A stretch of DNA of 28,482 nucleotides. Origin: Alphaproteobacteria bacterium. Its GTDB lineage: Bacteria > Pseudomonadota > Alphaproteobacteria > Rs-D84. The notes under the pieces are model-generated. The model did no database searches, was not told the DNA's origin, and worked only from the letters and a program-made list of their open reading frames with translations. This document shows positions 1-6,895 of this stretch, piece after piece. Position 1 is the first letter of the stretch; each line of letters starts with the position of its first letter. The translations under genes and the position numbers were made by a program. The DNA is taken from contig JAGBCZ010000020.1 in NCBI GenBank assembly GCA_017937735.1, forward strand, positions 1-28,482. The letters are read 5' to 3'.

Positions 1-429
1 ACGAGGTTTAATATGTAAACCTACTACCTGTCTAGGATATGCACTTTTGACTTAGTCAAAGTTTGGATATTCCAAATTCAACTGTCTGCACATCCCTTCT
101 TGAATTTTTGATGAGCTGCTTTTATTCACAATGTTTGCGTAATTTATCAGAACCCGATTCATACTGTTTGTTCCGTAAACCGCAGAATTTCAGGGGTTGA
201 GTTTCTTTTGTTTTGTTTTCTCAACTTGAAAGCCCGTATACTATGCGCTTAAACTTTCAAAAAGTCAAGCAGAATTTCGAAAATAATTTTAAAAAAATTT
301 ATCAATCATTAAAAAGTGTTGATTTTTCGGCATTTTTTATATCAAAAAAATTTTATCTTTATTTTAAGTCCCGCAAAGAAATGATTCGTTTTTTCGATAT
401 ACCACGATTCGGTTTTGCTCGATTCGTAC
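1..429. other. Non-coding left edge with a cluster of short inverted repeats
   Basis: I see no convincing gene in these 429 bases. Three inverted repeats lie at the extreme left: AGGTTTA/TAAACCT around a 5-base loop (4-22), TTTGAC/GTCAAA around TTA (46-60), and TTTGGA/TCCAAA around TAT (62-76). A further inverted pair, TTGAAAG/CTTTCAA, lies near 225-260. The rest is AT-rich and contains only short open frames. A minus-strand frame of about 33 codons near 130-231 has no start codon and could be a gene remnant. The outer-membrane gene on the right reads into this region, and I see no strong GC-rich terminator for it. Confidence 0.5.
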
Positions 430-1212
430 CTAAAATCGATATGCAAACCCCAGTTTTATCATCGGAAAGAACTTAAAATCAGACAATTTATCATTACCTT
501 CACGCATCGCACGTGCAACATCATTATCCAGCGCAGGTATTGTTATCGGATTCCAAAGTCCAGATTCCTTGTCATACACATATAATTGTTCATGCGGGAT
601 ATCCAGATTCAGTTTGGCAGGCTTGTTCGTAAACACAACCCCCGCATCAACAAACAAAGTAAAACCACAAAACAGGTCAATATCCAAGCCTGTCCCCAGA
701 TACGGTCCATGAAAATTCCAATCAATCGATGCCACACCGTCAAAGTTATTACCATTATAATAATAATGGTCACCGGCCAGGTAAAAATAGAAACGCTGGC
801 TGGGGGCAGTTTCTATTTCGCCAAAAATATCCGAATCTAAATTCGCAGCGCCCCACGCATACCCGCCCGAGATACGCCACATTCCTGAAAAAGGATAATA
901 ATCAAGCAACATAGATGTATGCCACGAATCAAGCCGTCCGTTATCTATCTTGACCCCATCACCAACAGACACACCATCACGCATCCATGAATCAATCGCA
1001 GAATCAACTGCCGACTTTAACGCATCAATACTGGCCAAATCGACACGAAGTCCAAAATGTCGTAAAAAGTATGAATCTGCATCCTTGTTATAAAACCCAG
1101 CGGAAACATTTAGGCCCGTTGTTGCAGACATACCAACACCAAACTGCAACCCAGTTGCCGCCACAGCGTTATTACAGAACAAACACAAAGATAATATCGC
1201 TATTTTCTTCAT
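430..1212 (-). CDS. Outer-membrane beta-barrel protein (paralogue A)
   Basis: A 260-residue secreted protein. The start is MKKIAILS at 1212, because an upstream in-frame ATG at 1248 would put a non-signal segment in front of a clear signal peptide (hydrophobic core, cleavage after NNAVA). The mature chain alternates aromatic and polar residues, is rich in Gly, Tyr and Asp, and ends GFAYRF. A C-terminal Phe is typical of proteins inserted by the BAM complex. It is a paralogue of the next gene upstream: both have GVG-S-T-GLN near the mature N-terminus, a GPYLGTG-D-LF block, and DAGVVFTNK near the C-terminus. Its role (porin, adhesin or structural protein) cannot be told from sequence. It lies 83 bases downstream of its paralogue, with a terminator and a hairpin between them. 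Confidence 0.8.
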   Translation of the reverse strand: MKKIAILSLCLFCNNAVAATGLQFGVGMSATTGLNVSAGFYNKDADSYFLRHFGLRVDLASIDALKSAVDSAIDSWMRDGVSVGDGVKIDNGRLDSWHTSMLLDYYPFSGMWRISGGYAWGAANLDSDIFGEIETAPSQRFYFYLAGDHYYYNGNNFDGVASIDWNFHGPYLGTGLDIDLFCGFTLFVDAGVVFTNKPAKLNLDIPHEQLYVYDKESGLWNPITIPALDNDVARAMREGNDKLSDFKFFPMIKLGFAYRF

Positions 1213-1230
1213 ACAATAGAAATTACATAA

Positions 1231-1258
1231 TATATGCCCGCACTGCAACGGGCATATA
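1231..1258 (-). promoter_or_regulatory. Perfect 10-bp hairpin in the leader of OMP paralogue A
   Basis: TATATGCCCG and CGGGCATATA enclose an 8-base loop (1241-1248). The hairpin lies 18 bases upstream of the ATG at 1212 and has no U-run, so it is more likely a leader structure, mRNA stabiliser or operator than a terminator. Confidence 0.5.
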
Positions 1259-1265
1259 TTCCAAG

Positions 1266-1289
1266 AAAAAAGGTCGCCGATGGCGACCT
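1266..1289 (-). terminator. Rho-independent terminator of OMP paralogue B
   Basis: AGGTCGCC-GAT-GGCGACCT is an 8-bp stem with a 3-base loop. On the minus strand it is followed by five T, just beyond the stop codon at 1296. Confidence 0.85.
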
Positions 1290-1295
1290 ATTATA

Positions 1296-2237
1296 CTAAA
1301 AGCGGTACATAAACCCAACCTTTACAATCGGATAAAACTTTAAATCATCCAATTCAGACTGTGCATCTGCCAATGTTTCATCAATCACGCCATTAACTGT
1401 TTCTTTAATCGCGTCATTATCAACAGGTGTGCCATCCATATACAAATTATTAAATGGTATATCTAAATCCAACTGGGCTGATTTGTTTGTGAACACAACG
1501 CCTGCGTCCATATAAATCTTAAACCCTGCGAACAAACCTAAATCAAATCCAGTACCCAAATAAGGCCCACGATAATCCCAATCAAATTGTGCAGTACCAT
1601 GCACTGCATTGCCAACATACTTAAACTGATGTCCGCCCAGTTCAAATTCATACGAACCGCCATCCAATTCATTAACCGTACCTGCAACATGCGCAGTTGC
1701 CTGCAATTCACCCATATAATACCCACCTGTTAAACGCCAACCACCAAAAAACCATGTGTCGCCAAATGGATAAAAATCAACCAACGCGGCATAATGATGT
1801 GCATCTATATCAACATCGGATATTGTTAAATTGTCGCCAATTTCAATTTCATCACCCAATACATCGTTTAACAAATCGTTAATATTTGATTTAATAGGCG
1901 ATGTCGTACCAAAATCAAAGCGAACACCGAAACGTTTGGCCCAAAAAGAATTAAAATCTTTGTTCGCATAACCAATAAAACCGTTTAAACCACTGGTTCC
2001 AGACACACCAACACCAATCTGTACGCCATGCAAGAAAGATGACTTTTTATGTTCTGCAACATCTTCTTGAACATCAGCGACAGTTTCTGCAATCGCTTGT
2101 TCAGAATCTATTACGGGTTCTGTTTGTTCTGTAACAACTTGCTTTTCTTCTGCGATTTGTTCTGCCACAGTTGTATCTGTTGCGAATGCAGGCAACGCAA
2201 TAACAGAAAACAATGCAAACATAGATATCTTTTTCAT
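1296..2237 (-). CDS. Outer-membrane beta-barrel protein (paralogue B)
   Basis: A 313-residue secreted protein. The signal peptide is MKKISMFALFSVIALPAFA, cleaved before TDT. An acidic Glu/Val-rich linker of about 45 residues follows (roughly residues 20-66), which paralogue A lacks. The rest is a barrel-like domain with GVGVSGTSGLN, a GPYLGTGFDLGLFAG block, DAGVVFTNKSAQLDLDIPF and a C-terminal MYRF. The terminal Phe fits an outer-membrane barrel. The linker could be a periplasmic spacer or a surface-exposed segment; that is inference. AAAGGGG precedes the ATG, and a TTGTAT-17-TATACT promoter lies upstream. The downstream terminator separates it from paralogue A. Confidence 0.82.
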   Translation of the reverse strand: MKKISMFALFSVIALPAFATDTTVAEQIAEEKQVVTEQTEPVIDSEQAIAETVADVQEDVAEHKKSSFLHGVQIGVGVSGTSGLNGFIGYANKDFNSFWAKRFGVRFDFGTTSPIKSNINDLLNDVLGDEIEIGDNLTISDVDIDAHHYAALVDFYPFGDTWFFGGWRLTGGYYMGELQATAHVAGTVNELDGGSYEFELGGHQFKYVGNAVHGTAQFDWDYRGPYLGTGFDLGLFAGFKIYMDAGVVFTNKSAQLDLDIPFNNLYMDGTPVDNDAIKETVNGVIDETLADAQSELDDLKFYPIVKVGFMYRF

Positions 2238-2267
2238 ATATTTCCCCTTTGTTGGTTATTTATTCCT

Positions 2268-2296
2268 AGTATAAAAAGAAGTTGCATATAATACAA
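2268..2296 (-). promoter_or_regulatory. Promoter of OMP paralogue B
   Basis: On the minus strand, TTGTAT (2296-2291), a 17-base spacer and TATACT (2273-2268) precede the start codon at 2237 by about 30 bases, with AAAGGGG between. Confidence 0.65.
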
Positions 2297-2327
2297 CAAA
2301 AAACATGTTTTAATGGTGGCGTTTTTG

Positions 2328-2336
2328 TGATATAAT
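2328..2336 (+). promoter_or_regulatory. Extended -10 promoter of the 2344 gene
   Basis: TG-A-TATAAT ends at 2336. Transcription would start about seven bases on, at or next to the ATG at 2344, with no room for a ribosome binding site. This suggests a leaderless mRNA. Confidence 0.6.
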
Positions 2337-2343
2337 AATGGGT

Positions 2344-3552
2344 ATGAAAACCAAAATATTTGTTTTTTCATCCCTGCTGTGCTTGTATGGGATTGGTGTT
2401 GGCAACGCATCTGACTGCGTTGGGGCCGACTGTGATATAGAACCAATTGTATTCGAAGAAATCCAAGAATTTTCATCTGAATCAGAACCTGTATGGGATA
2501 TGTCTGATGTACCGTTACCAACAATACAATCTGTTGTTGTGCCGGCACATAATGTTAAGGTGTATTCTGTAAAACCAGTAGAAGATGACAACCGCCCAGC
2601 ATTATGGGACGGCACACACGGCAAATATAATGCAAGACCCGCAGACAAAACTGTTGATTGGCGTGATGGCGTGCCGATTTGGGATGATTCAATCGCAAGT
2701 TATAAATACAAAGATTTTTCAGACTGGTTTATTGAACCCGCCGCAGAAGAGATTGTCGTAACAAACACTGTTGAACCACTGGCGTTGTATGAACAAAATA
2801 TGCAAGATGCCGCAAAAACACTGGAACGTGTTGAAGAATTGCTGGCACCAAAAAAACCATCTGATGATTTATGGGCAACAATTGCAAACAATACACAATA
2901 TACTGCACAGGATATGACAAATGCTGTATCTGTGGCATTCCAAGATATTAACGCAGACGGATGTCCATTTGAAACAGATGCAGAGTGCGAAATATGGCGC
3001 AAAAAACCAACCGTACGTGAAACAGTTTCGCCACGCAGTAAAAAAATTCGTGATGCCAAATTATATGACTTTATTGCAGCCGCTGCATGCAACCCAGACA
3101 TATCCGCATCACACCCATCTGCAAAACCACTGTTGGAACGTTACAAAATGCTGATGGCGAATGCCCAGGCATGCTGTACAGACGGCATGGCATATTCATT
3201 ACAACAGGCCGGCGCCAGCGCAGATTTGATTTACAAATTCTTGTCTGATGATGCAAACTTTTACGGTTTTGGCAGTCGCTGTTTAATGATGACTGATTAT
3301 GATTTGGATACACAATATCCAAACACCGCAACCGCAGTTGTTGCAGCAGACGTCAGAAACGGTTGCCTGTGTCGTGGCCGCCAATGGTTCAAGGCAATGC
3401 TGGCACCATTTGAACAGGCATATAATGCATTACCAGAATTTAAAGACACAGAATTTTATTACACATATACAGATGGTCTGAAACGTGAAATTACTGTATC
3501 TGTGAATAATGATGTTCAAAATGTGTTAAAGCAACTGGAACAATGTCCATAA
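2344..3552 (+). CDS. Secreted cysteine-rich protein of unknown function
   Basis: A 402-residue protein I do not recognise. The start at 2344 (MKTKIFVF) is preferred over the in-frame ATG at 2338, because the promoter's -10 box ends at 2336. A signal peptide covers about residues 1-22 (cleavage near GNA/SDC) and shows no lipobox. The mature N-terminal third is acidic and probably extended. A helical stretch rich in Glu and Ala follows. The C-terminal half carries many Cys (including CCTDG and CLCRG), consistent with disulfides in the periplasm or outside the cell. No catalytic motif is visible. It is divergent from the outer-membrane pair and convergent with the small secreted protein gene at 3573. 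Confidence 0.75.
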   Translation: MKTKIFVFSSLLCLYGIGVGNASDCVGADCDIEPIVFEEIQEFSSESEPVWDMSDVPLPTIQSVVVPAHNVKVYSVKPVEDDNRPALWDGTHGKYNARPADKTVDWRDGVPIWDDSIASYKYKDFSDWFIEPAAEEIVVTNTVEPLALYEQNMQDAAKTLERVEELLAPKKPSDDLWATIANNTQYTAQDMTNAVSVAFQDINADGCPFETDAECEIWRKKPTVRETVSPRSKKIRDAKLYDFIAAAACNPDISASHPSAKPLLERYKMLMANAQACCTDGMAYSLQQAGASADLIYKFLSDDANFYGFGSRCLMMTDYDLDTQYPNTATAVVAADVRNGCLCRGRQWFKAMLAPFEQAYNALPEFKDTEFYYTYTDGLKREITVSVNNDVQNVLKQLEQCP

Positions 3553-3575
3553 AAAACCGGCAAACGCCGGTTTTA
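3553..3575. terminator. Bidirectional terminator
   Basis: AAAACCGGC-AAAC-GCCGGTTTT has a 9-bp stem with T-runs on both strands. It serves the 2344 gene on the plus strand. The stop codon of the minus-strand 3573 gene lies in its flank. Confidence 0.8.
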
Positions 3576-4073
3576 TTCTTTTTCAATTATTATTTTTGAC
3601 AAAACCGATGAATGATATGCGACCTGTTCTGCACACCCCGATGCACAGGCATCACAATTTTTTGCTGTTAATTTTGAGTAAAAGTAGCCTTGAACCCATT
3701 TTGATTCCCCAGGATATGTTCGCTTGCACGCACAATTACCACCCAAACCTGTACCATATCCATTTGGCGGATTGTCCGGATTAAACCCAACATAACTTCC
3801 ACTTTCATTAAATGTATTCGTACACATACTTATGCCTTCTATACGTCCCCATGGGAACGACACACCCCAGACATTGTTTACAGAATCTCTTTTATATGGA
3901 ACACCATATCCAGTGGTACTAATAGAATCTGCCAACATATCCACGGTCGTATTTTTAATACATATTTTTAAATCTTGTGTTGGTGGAACGCTGGTATTAT
4001 TTTTTACACATATCGTTAAATCGTCTGCATAACAATTTGCAACAAATAAGAATATATAAAAAAATCTCTTCAT
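3573..4073 (-). CDS. Small secreted Cys-rich protein
   Basis: A 166-residue protein of unknown function. The start is MKRFFYIFLF at 4073, preceded by AAAGGGG; longer in-frame starts place non-signal residues ahead of the signal peptide. The predicted cleavage is after ANCYA. The mature protein has an internal near-repeat close to its N-terminus (DLTICVKNNTS and DLKICIKNTT), then a Gly/Asn/Pro-rich middle, and a Cys-rich end with CACKR and CDACASGC motifs. It starts 11 bases after the stop of the 4085 gene, so the two form an operon. Disulfide-bonded secretion is inferred from the cysteines. Confidence 0.72.
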   Translation of the reverse strand: MKRFFYIFLFVANCYADDLTICVKNNTSVPPTQDLKICIKNTTVDMLADSISTTGYGVPYKRDSVNNVWGVSFPWGRIEGISMCTNTFNESGSYVGFNPDNPPNGYGTGLGGNCACKRTYPGESKWVQGYFYSKLTAKNCDACASGCAEQVAYHSSVLSKIIIEKE

Positions 4074-4084
4074 GTTGTACCCCT

Positions 4085-4594
4085 TTAATTTATTGAATGA
4101 TAGACGGTACCATCCATGCGGATATTTATTGCATCGGATGATTGGCCTGGTTCCAGATTGATATAGCATGTATCCGCACCTGATTTTATCGCAATGGCGT
4201 GCGATGTGTTTTTATCTGCAAATAAATTATTAGAAACATTGGCAGAGGTACACACAAACGTTGCAAAATCACACAACGGCGGTGTTAATATACATTTTGT
4301 TTCACCAACTGCATCTGGCGCAACACTGGCACAATCGGATAGCGTTGTTTTATCCAGCGAATAACTGGCACCATTACAGCCCGTTGGAAAATTTGTATCT
4401 GTGTTGCAAAACCATTTTTTAGGACTGGCTGTCATAACACTGTAACCGGTTGGACAAGAACCTGTTCGGGAAAAAACAATTTTTTTATACCCTAAATCTG
4501 GAAATACGTTCCATAAACGATATCCGTTTGGGCATTGTATATCTGCAAATAATACAGATGGAAGAAAGAATAAAAAAATAAACAGTTGTTTCAT
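4085..4594 (-). CDS. Small secreted Cys-rich protein, first gene of a two-gene operon
   Basis: A 169-residue protein of unknown function with a clear signal peptide (MKQLFIFLFFLPSVLFA, cleaved before DIQC). The mature part contains two CP-x-GY segments (CPNGYRLW and CPTGYSVM), which may be a short repeat, and about nine Cys in all. The ending, VYHSIN, is not typical of a beta-barrel. GGGG lies seven bases ahead of the ATG. The gene is preceded by a leader of about 190 bases that can form competing hairpins, and it is followed 11 bases on by a second small secreted Cys-rich gene. Confidence 0.72.
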   Translation of the reverse strand: MKQLFIFLFFLPSVLFADIQCPNGYRLWNVFPDLGYKKIVFSRTGSCPTGYSVMTASPKKWFCNTDTNFPTGCNGASYSLDKTTLSDCASVAPDAVGETKCILTPPLCDFATFVCTSANVSNNLFADKNTSHAIAIKSGADTCYINLEPGQSSDAINIRMDGTVYHSIN

Positions 4595-4607
4595 TTATTA
4601 ACCCCAT

Positions 4608-4714
4608 GAAAAACAAAACCACCGTACTTTGTGGTGGTTGGGAGGTTGGAAACAACTACACGAATTGTGCCGTATATTATGATATTTTACGACCCTCCCA
4701 ACCATGGTTGGGAG
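4608..4714 (-). promoter_or_regulatory. Attenuator-like leader with mutually exclusive hairpins
   Basis: On the minus strand, in order: A = CTCCCAACC (4714-4706), B = GGTTGGGAGG (4703-4694), C = CCTCCCAACC running into ACC (4645-4633), and D = GGTGGTT (4623-4617) followed by TTGTTTTTC. A pairs with B, B pairs perfectly with C over 10 bp, and C's AACCACC end pairs with D to form a U-tailed terminator. The B:C and C:D stems share the AACC of C, so they exclude each other. A:B is a perfect 20-bp palindrome. The structure lies between a TGATATAAT promoter and the 4594 start codon. What it senses is unknown. Confidence 0.55.
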
Positions 4715-4786
4715 TTTTTTCATCGTTACTCGATGCGTGCAGCGGGTTTCCACACCCCGTATTCAGAATACCCGAATACGTTCCGT

Positions 4787-4795
4787 ATTATATCA
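4787..4795 (-). promoter_or_regulatory. Extended -10 promoter of the 4594-3573 operon
   Basis: TG-A-TATAAT on the minus strand, with a weak TTCATA -35 seventeen bases upstream. It predicts a start near 4780 and so a leader of about 185 bases before the 4594 ATG. Confidence 0.6.
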
Positions 4796-4817
4796 TTATT
4801 AATTGTTAATATGAATT

Positions 4818-4844
4818 AAAAAATCCCCAAAATGGGGATTTTTT
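4818..4844. terminator. Bidirectional terminator at the end of pyk
   Basis: AAAAAATCCCC-AAAAT-GGGGATTTTTT is an 11-bp stem with T-runs in both directions. It overlaps the pyk stop codon. Confidence 0.85.
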
Positions 4845-6213
4845 AATCAAGTGTACGAAGACTTATCTTTTCTTCATCAACGATAACCAATTTACCAGAA
4901 TTCACACCAAAACGGCGGGCAGCATTAAATCCTTCGCGCATGCCAAATAACTGATTGTCATAAATTGGAAATACACCACGTAATAAACACAACTGATTTG
5001 CAATCACAGATTCATTACATACTGCGATTACTGGGATGTCAGGCTTGCGGCATGATATTTCTGTTGCGGCGACTGTATCACGTGCAAACACAACAATGGC
5101 AGACGCCTTGTTCAAATATGCCATAGATGCAACAGAACGTGACCAATCATTTTCTGGGATATTTTCAACACGTGACCAATCATACGGATTCGCAATCGCA
5201 TCAGTATCTGCATGCGTTAAAATATTCGCCATTGTTTCAATCGTATTAACAGGATTTATACCAATTGTCGTTTCTTCGGATGTCATGGTTGAATCTGCAC
5301 GCAGGTATGCTGCATTCGCAACGTCTGTAATTTCTGCACGTGTTGGAAATTCACTGTTAACCATCGAACCCAACATCTGGGTCGCAACAATTACAGGTTT
5401 ATTCATTTTTCTGCATTCACGAATTATATGACGTGAAATCGCAGGAACTTCGGCATACGGTACTTCGACCGCCAAGTCACCACGCGCAATCATAATACCA
5501 TCTGCCGCAGATGCGATTTCTGTGATGCGTTCCACCGCATTTGGACGTTCTATCTTGGCAATAATTTTTATTGGATGTGATGTATGTTGGGATATGAAAT
5601 CACGAACCTCGGCAATGTCTTCGGGACGCTGAACAAAAGATATTGCAACATAATCTGGTTTTTTTGTAACAGCATACGCCAAATCCACCCTATCTTTTGG
5701 TGTCAAAACAGATGTTGAAATTTCTGTGTCTGGCAAATTAAATCCACGTCTGGACCATATTTCATTACCACGAACAACAGTTGTTTCAACACGATTTGTA
5801 TCAACACTGTCCACAACCATTTCAATTTTTCCGTCATTTAATAAAATTCTGTCGCCAACATGCAACGATGCCAAAACATCACTATCAGGCAGTTGAACAC
5901 GTGTTGAATTTCCAGGTGTTTCATCGGAATCAAAAATAAATTTTTGCCCGATTTCCAATGGATATTTATGTTCTGTTTCAAAATTTCCAATACGATGTTT
6001 TGGACCTTGCAGGTCAATCATTATCGCAACAGGCATATTTAATTCATCAGATATTTCACGAATTAAATCAATCTTGTTTCCCTGAACATCACCGGTATCA
6101 TGACTAAAATTCAATCTGCACATATTAACACCAGCACTTATCATGCGCGTTAACGTTTCTTTGTCTTCACAATTTGGACCGATTGATGCAGTAATTTTTG
6201 TATATTTATTCAT
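4843..6213 (-). CDS. pyk: Pyruvate kinase
   Basis: A 456-residue cytosolic enzyme that transfers phosphate from phosphoenolpyruvate to ADP, the last step of glycolysis. Visible features are RLNFSH (residues 33-38, K+/nucleotide site), DLQGPKHRIG (67-76, the form common in alphaproteobacteria), a B domain at about residues 80-165, IIAKIERPNAV with catalytic K220 and metal ligand E222, and MIARGDLAVE with D246. PVIVATQMLGSM and PTRAEITDVANA follow at 273-301. The usual D-AVMLSGETA is changed to DSTMTSEETT (307-316). The C-terminal regulatory domain is present but short. AGGAAAAG precedes the ATG. It is divergent from gapR over a shared symmetric promoter. Confidence 0.95.
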   Translation of the reverse strand: MNKYTKITASIGPNCEDKETLTRMISAGVNMCRLNFSHDTGDVQGNKIDLIREISDELNMPVAIMIDLQGPKHRIGNFETEHKYPLEIGQKFIFDSDETPGNSTRVQLPDSDVLASLHVGDRILLNDGKIEMVVDSVDTNRVETTVVRGNEIWSRRGFNLPDTEISTSVLTPKDRVDLAYAVTKKPDYVAISFVQRPEDIAEVRDFISQHTSHPIKIIAKIERPNAVERITEIASAADGIMIARGDLAVEVPYAEVPAISRHIIRECRKMNKPVIVATQMLGSMVNSEFPTRAEITDVANAAYLRADSTMTSEETTIGINPVNTIETMANILTHADTDAIANPYDWSRVENIPENDWSRSVASMAYLNKASAIVVFARDTVAATEISCRKPDIPVIAVCNESVIANQLCLLRGVFPIYDNQLFGMREGFNAARRFGVNSGKLVIVDEEKISLRTLD

Positions 6214-6258
6214 AATTTCTTTTCCTGTCTGTTTTTGTTTTTCTTGATTTTTGTCTTT

Positions 6259-6272
6259 TATGGTATATCATA
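6259..6272. promoter_or_regulatory. Symmetric bidirectional promoter, pyk / gapR
   Basis: TATGGTATATCATA is palindromic at 12 of 14 positions. The plus strand reads TG-G-TATATC and the minus strand TG-A-TATACC, so both divergent genes can use extended -10 elements in the same DNA. Predicted starts are near 6276 and 6255. Confidence 0.55.
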
Positions 6273-6303
6273 AAGTCATCAAATAAACAAGGGGAAAACA
6301 GAA

Positions 6304-6552
6304 ATGAAACAAGCAAATCATGGCGCAATTGATAACCAACAGTTAATCAGCATTATCGAACGTATCGAAAAATTAAATGAAGATACAGCTGCAATCGCTG
6401 CTGATATCAAAGAAATTTATAGCGAAGCGAAATCCGCAGGATTTGATCCAAAATATATTCGCCAGATGATACGCTTGCGCAAACTGGATCCAGACGAACT
6501 GGATGAAGCAGACGAATTAACACAAATGTATCGTAACGCATTGGGACTGTAA
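6304..6552 (+). CDS. gapR: GapR-family nucleoid-associated protein (DUF2312)
   Basis: An 82-residue protein matching the alphaproteobacterial GapR/UPF0335 family at full length. Known members coat AT-rich, overtwisted DNA ahead of replication and transcription and help topoisomerases. Conserved traits visible here are IERIEKL near the N-terminus, IAADIKEIYSEAKSAGFD in the middle, IRQMIRLRKLDPDE, and a short acidic C-terminal helix ending MYRNALGL. The first two-thirds should be coiled coil. AAGGGG lies upstream of the ATG. The stop overlaps the next start by one base (TAATG), which implies translational coupling with the RNHCP gene. Confidence 0.92.
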   Translation: MKQANHGAIDNQQLISIIERIEKLNEDTAAIAADIKEIYSEAKSAGFDPKYIRQMIRLRKLDPDELDEADELTQMYRNALGL

Positions 6553-6866
6553 TGAAAGGATTTACCAAAACAGTCGAAGATTTTAACTGTGCCCATTGTG
6601 GCACAGTTGTTCATGGTAATGGATATACAAACCATTGTCCACAATGCCTGTGGTCAAGACATGTTGATAATAATCCTGGCGACCGCAGCGCAACATGTGG
6701 CGGTATGATGGAACCAATTGCGGTTGAACCAGATGGCGACAGATTTATAATTACACACAAATGTCAAATTTGCGGCAAGATAAAGCGACAGCGAACATCT
6801 GATGACGATAACATTGATACAATAATAGATTTATCAAACAATAAATCCTTTATATTTGGTAAATAA
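6552..6866 (+). CDS. RNHCP-domain zinc-ribbon-like protein
   Basis: A 104-residue protein of the RNHCP family, whose function is not established. It has C13-x2-C16 (NCAHC), the signature YTNHCPQCLWSRHVD with C29 and C32 (Thr in place of the family's Arg), a PGDR motif, C49, and C71-x2-C74 (KCQICGK). The pattern fits one or two zinc sites. The last 20 residues are acidic and hydrophobic, ending SFIFGK. It is translationally coupled to gapR, so the two are made together; whether it also binds DNA or RNA is inference. Confidence 0.82.
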   Translation: MKGFTKTVEDFNCAHCGTVVHGNGYTNHCPQCLWSRHVDNNPGDRSATCGGMMEPIAVEPDGDRFIITHKCQICGKIKRQRTSDDDNIDTIIDLSNNKSFIFGK

Positions 6867-6867
6867 A

Positions 6868-6895
6868 AAACGCCCCGTTCGGGGCGATTTTTATT
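6868..6895. terminator. Bidirectional terminator between the RNHCP gene and pyrG
   Basis: CGCCCC-GTTC-GGGGCG with T-rich flanks on both strands. It lies between two convergent genes and overlaps the pyrG stop codon. Confidence 0.85.

Noticed and set aside
1..210. Possible tmRNA, RNase P RNA or SRP RNA because of the hairpins
   Set aside because: None of the conserved core sequences of these RNAs is present on either strand.
213..476. Plus-strand open frame of 87 codons at the left edge
   Set aside because: It overlaps the 3' end of the outer-membrane gene, has no ribosome binding site, and its Phe/Lys-rich composition simply follows the AT-rich DNA.
4606..4809. Plus-strand open frames of 62-67 codons between the small secreted gene and pyk
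   Set aside because: They run through the palindromic leader hairpins and have no homology I can recognise. The structure and promoter on the minus strand explain this region better.
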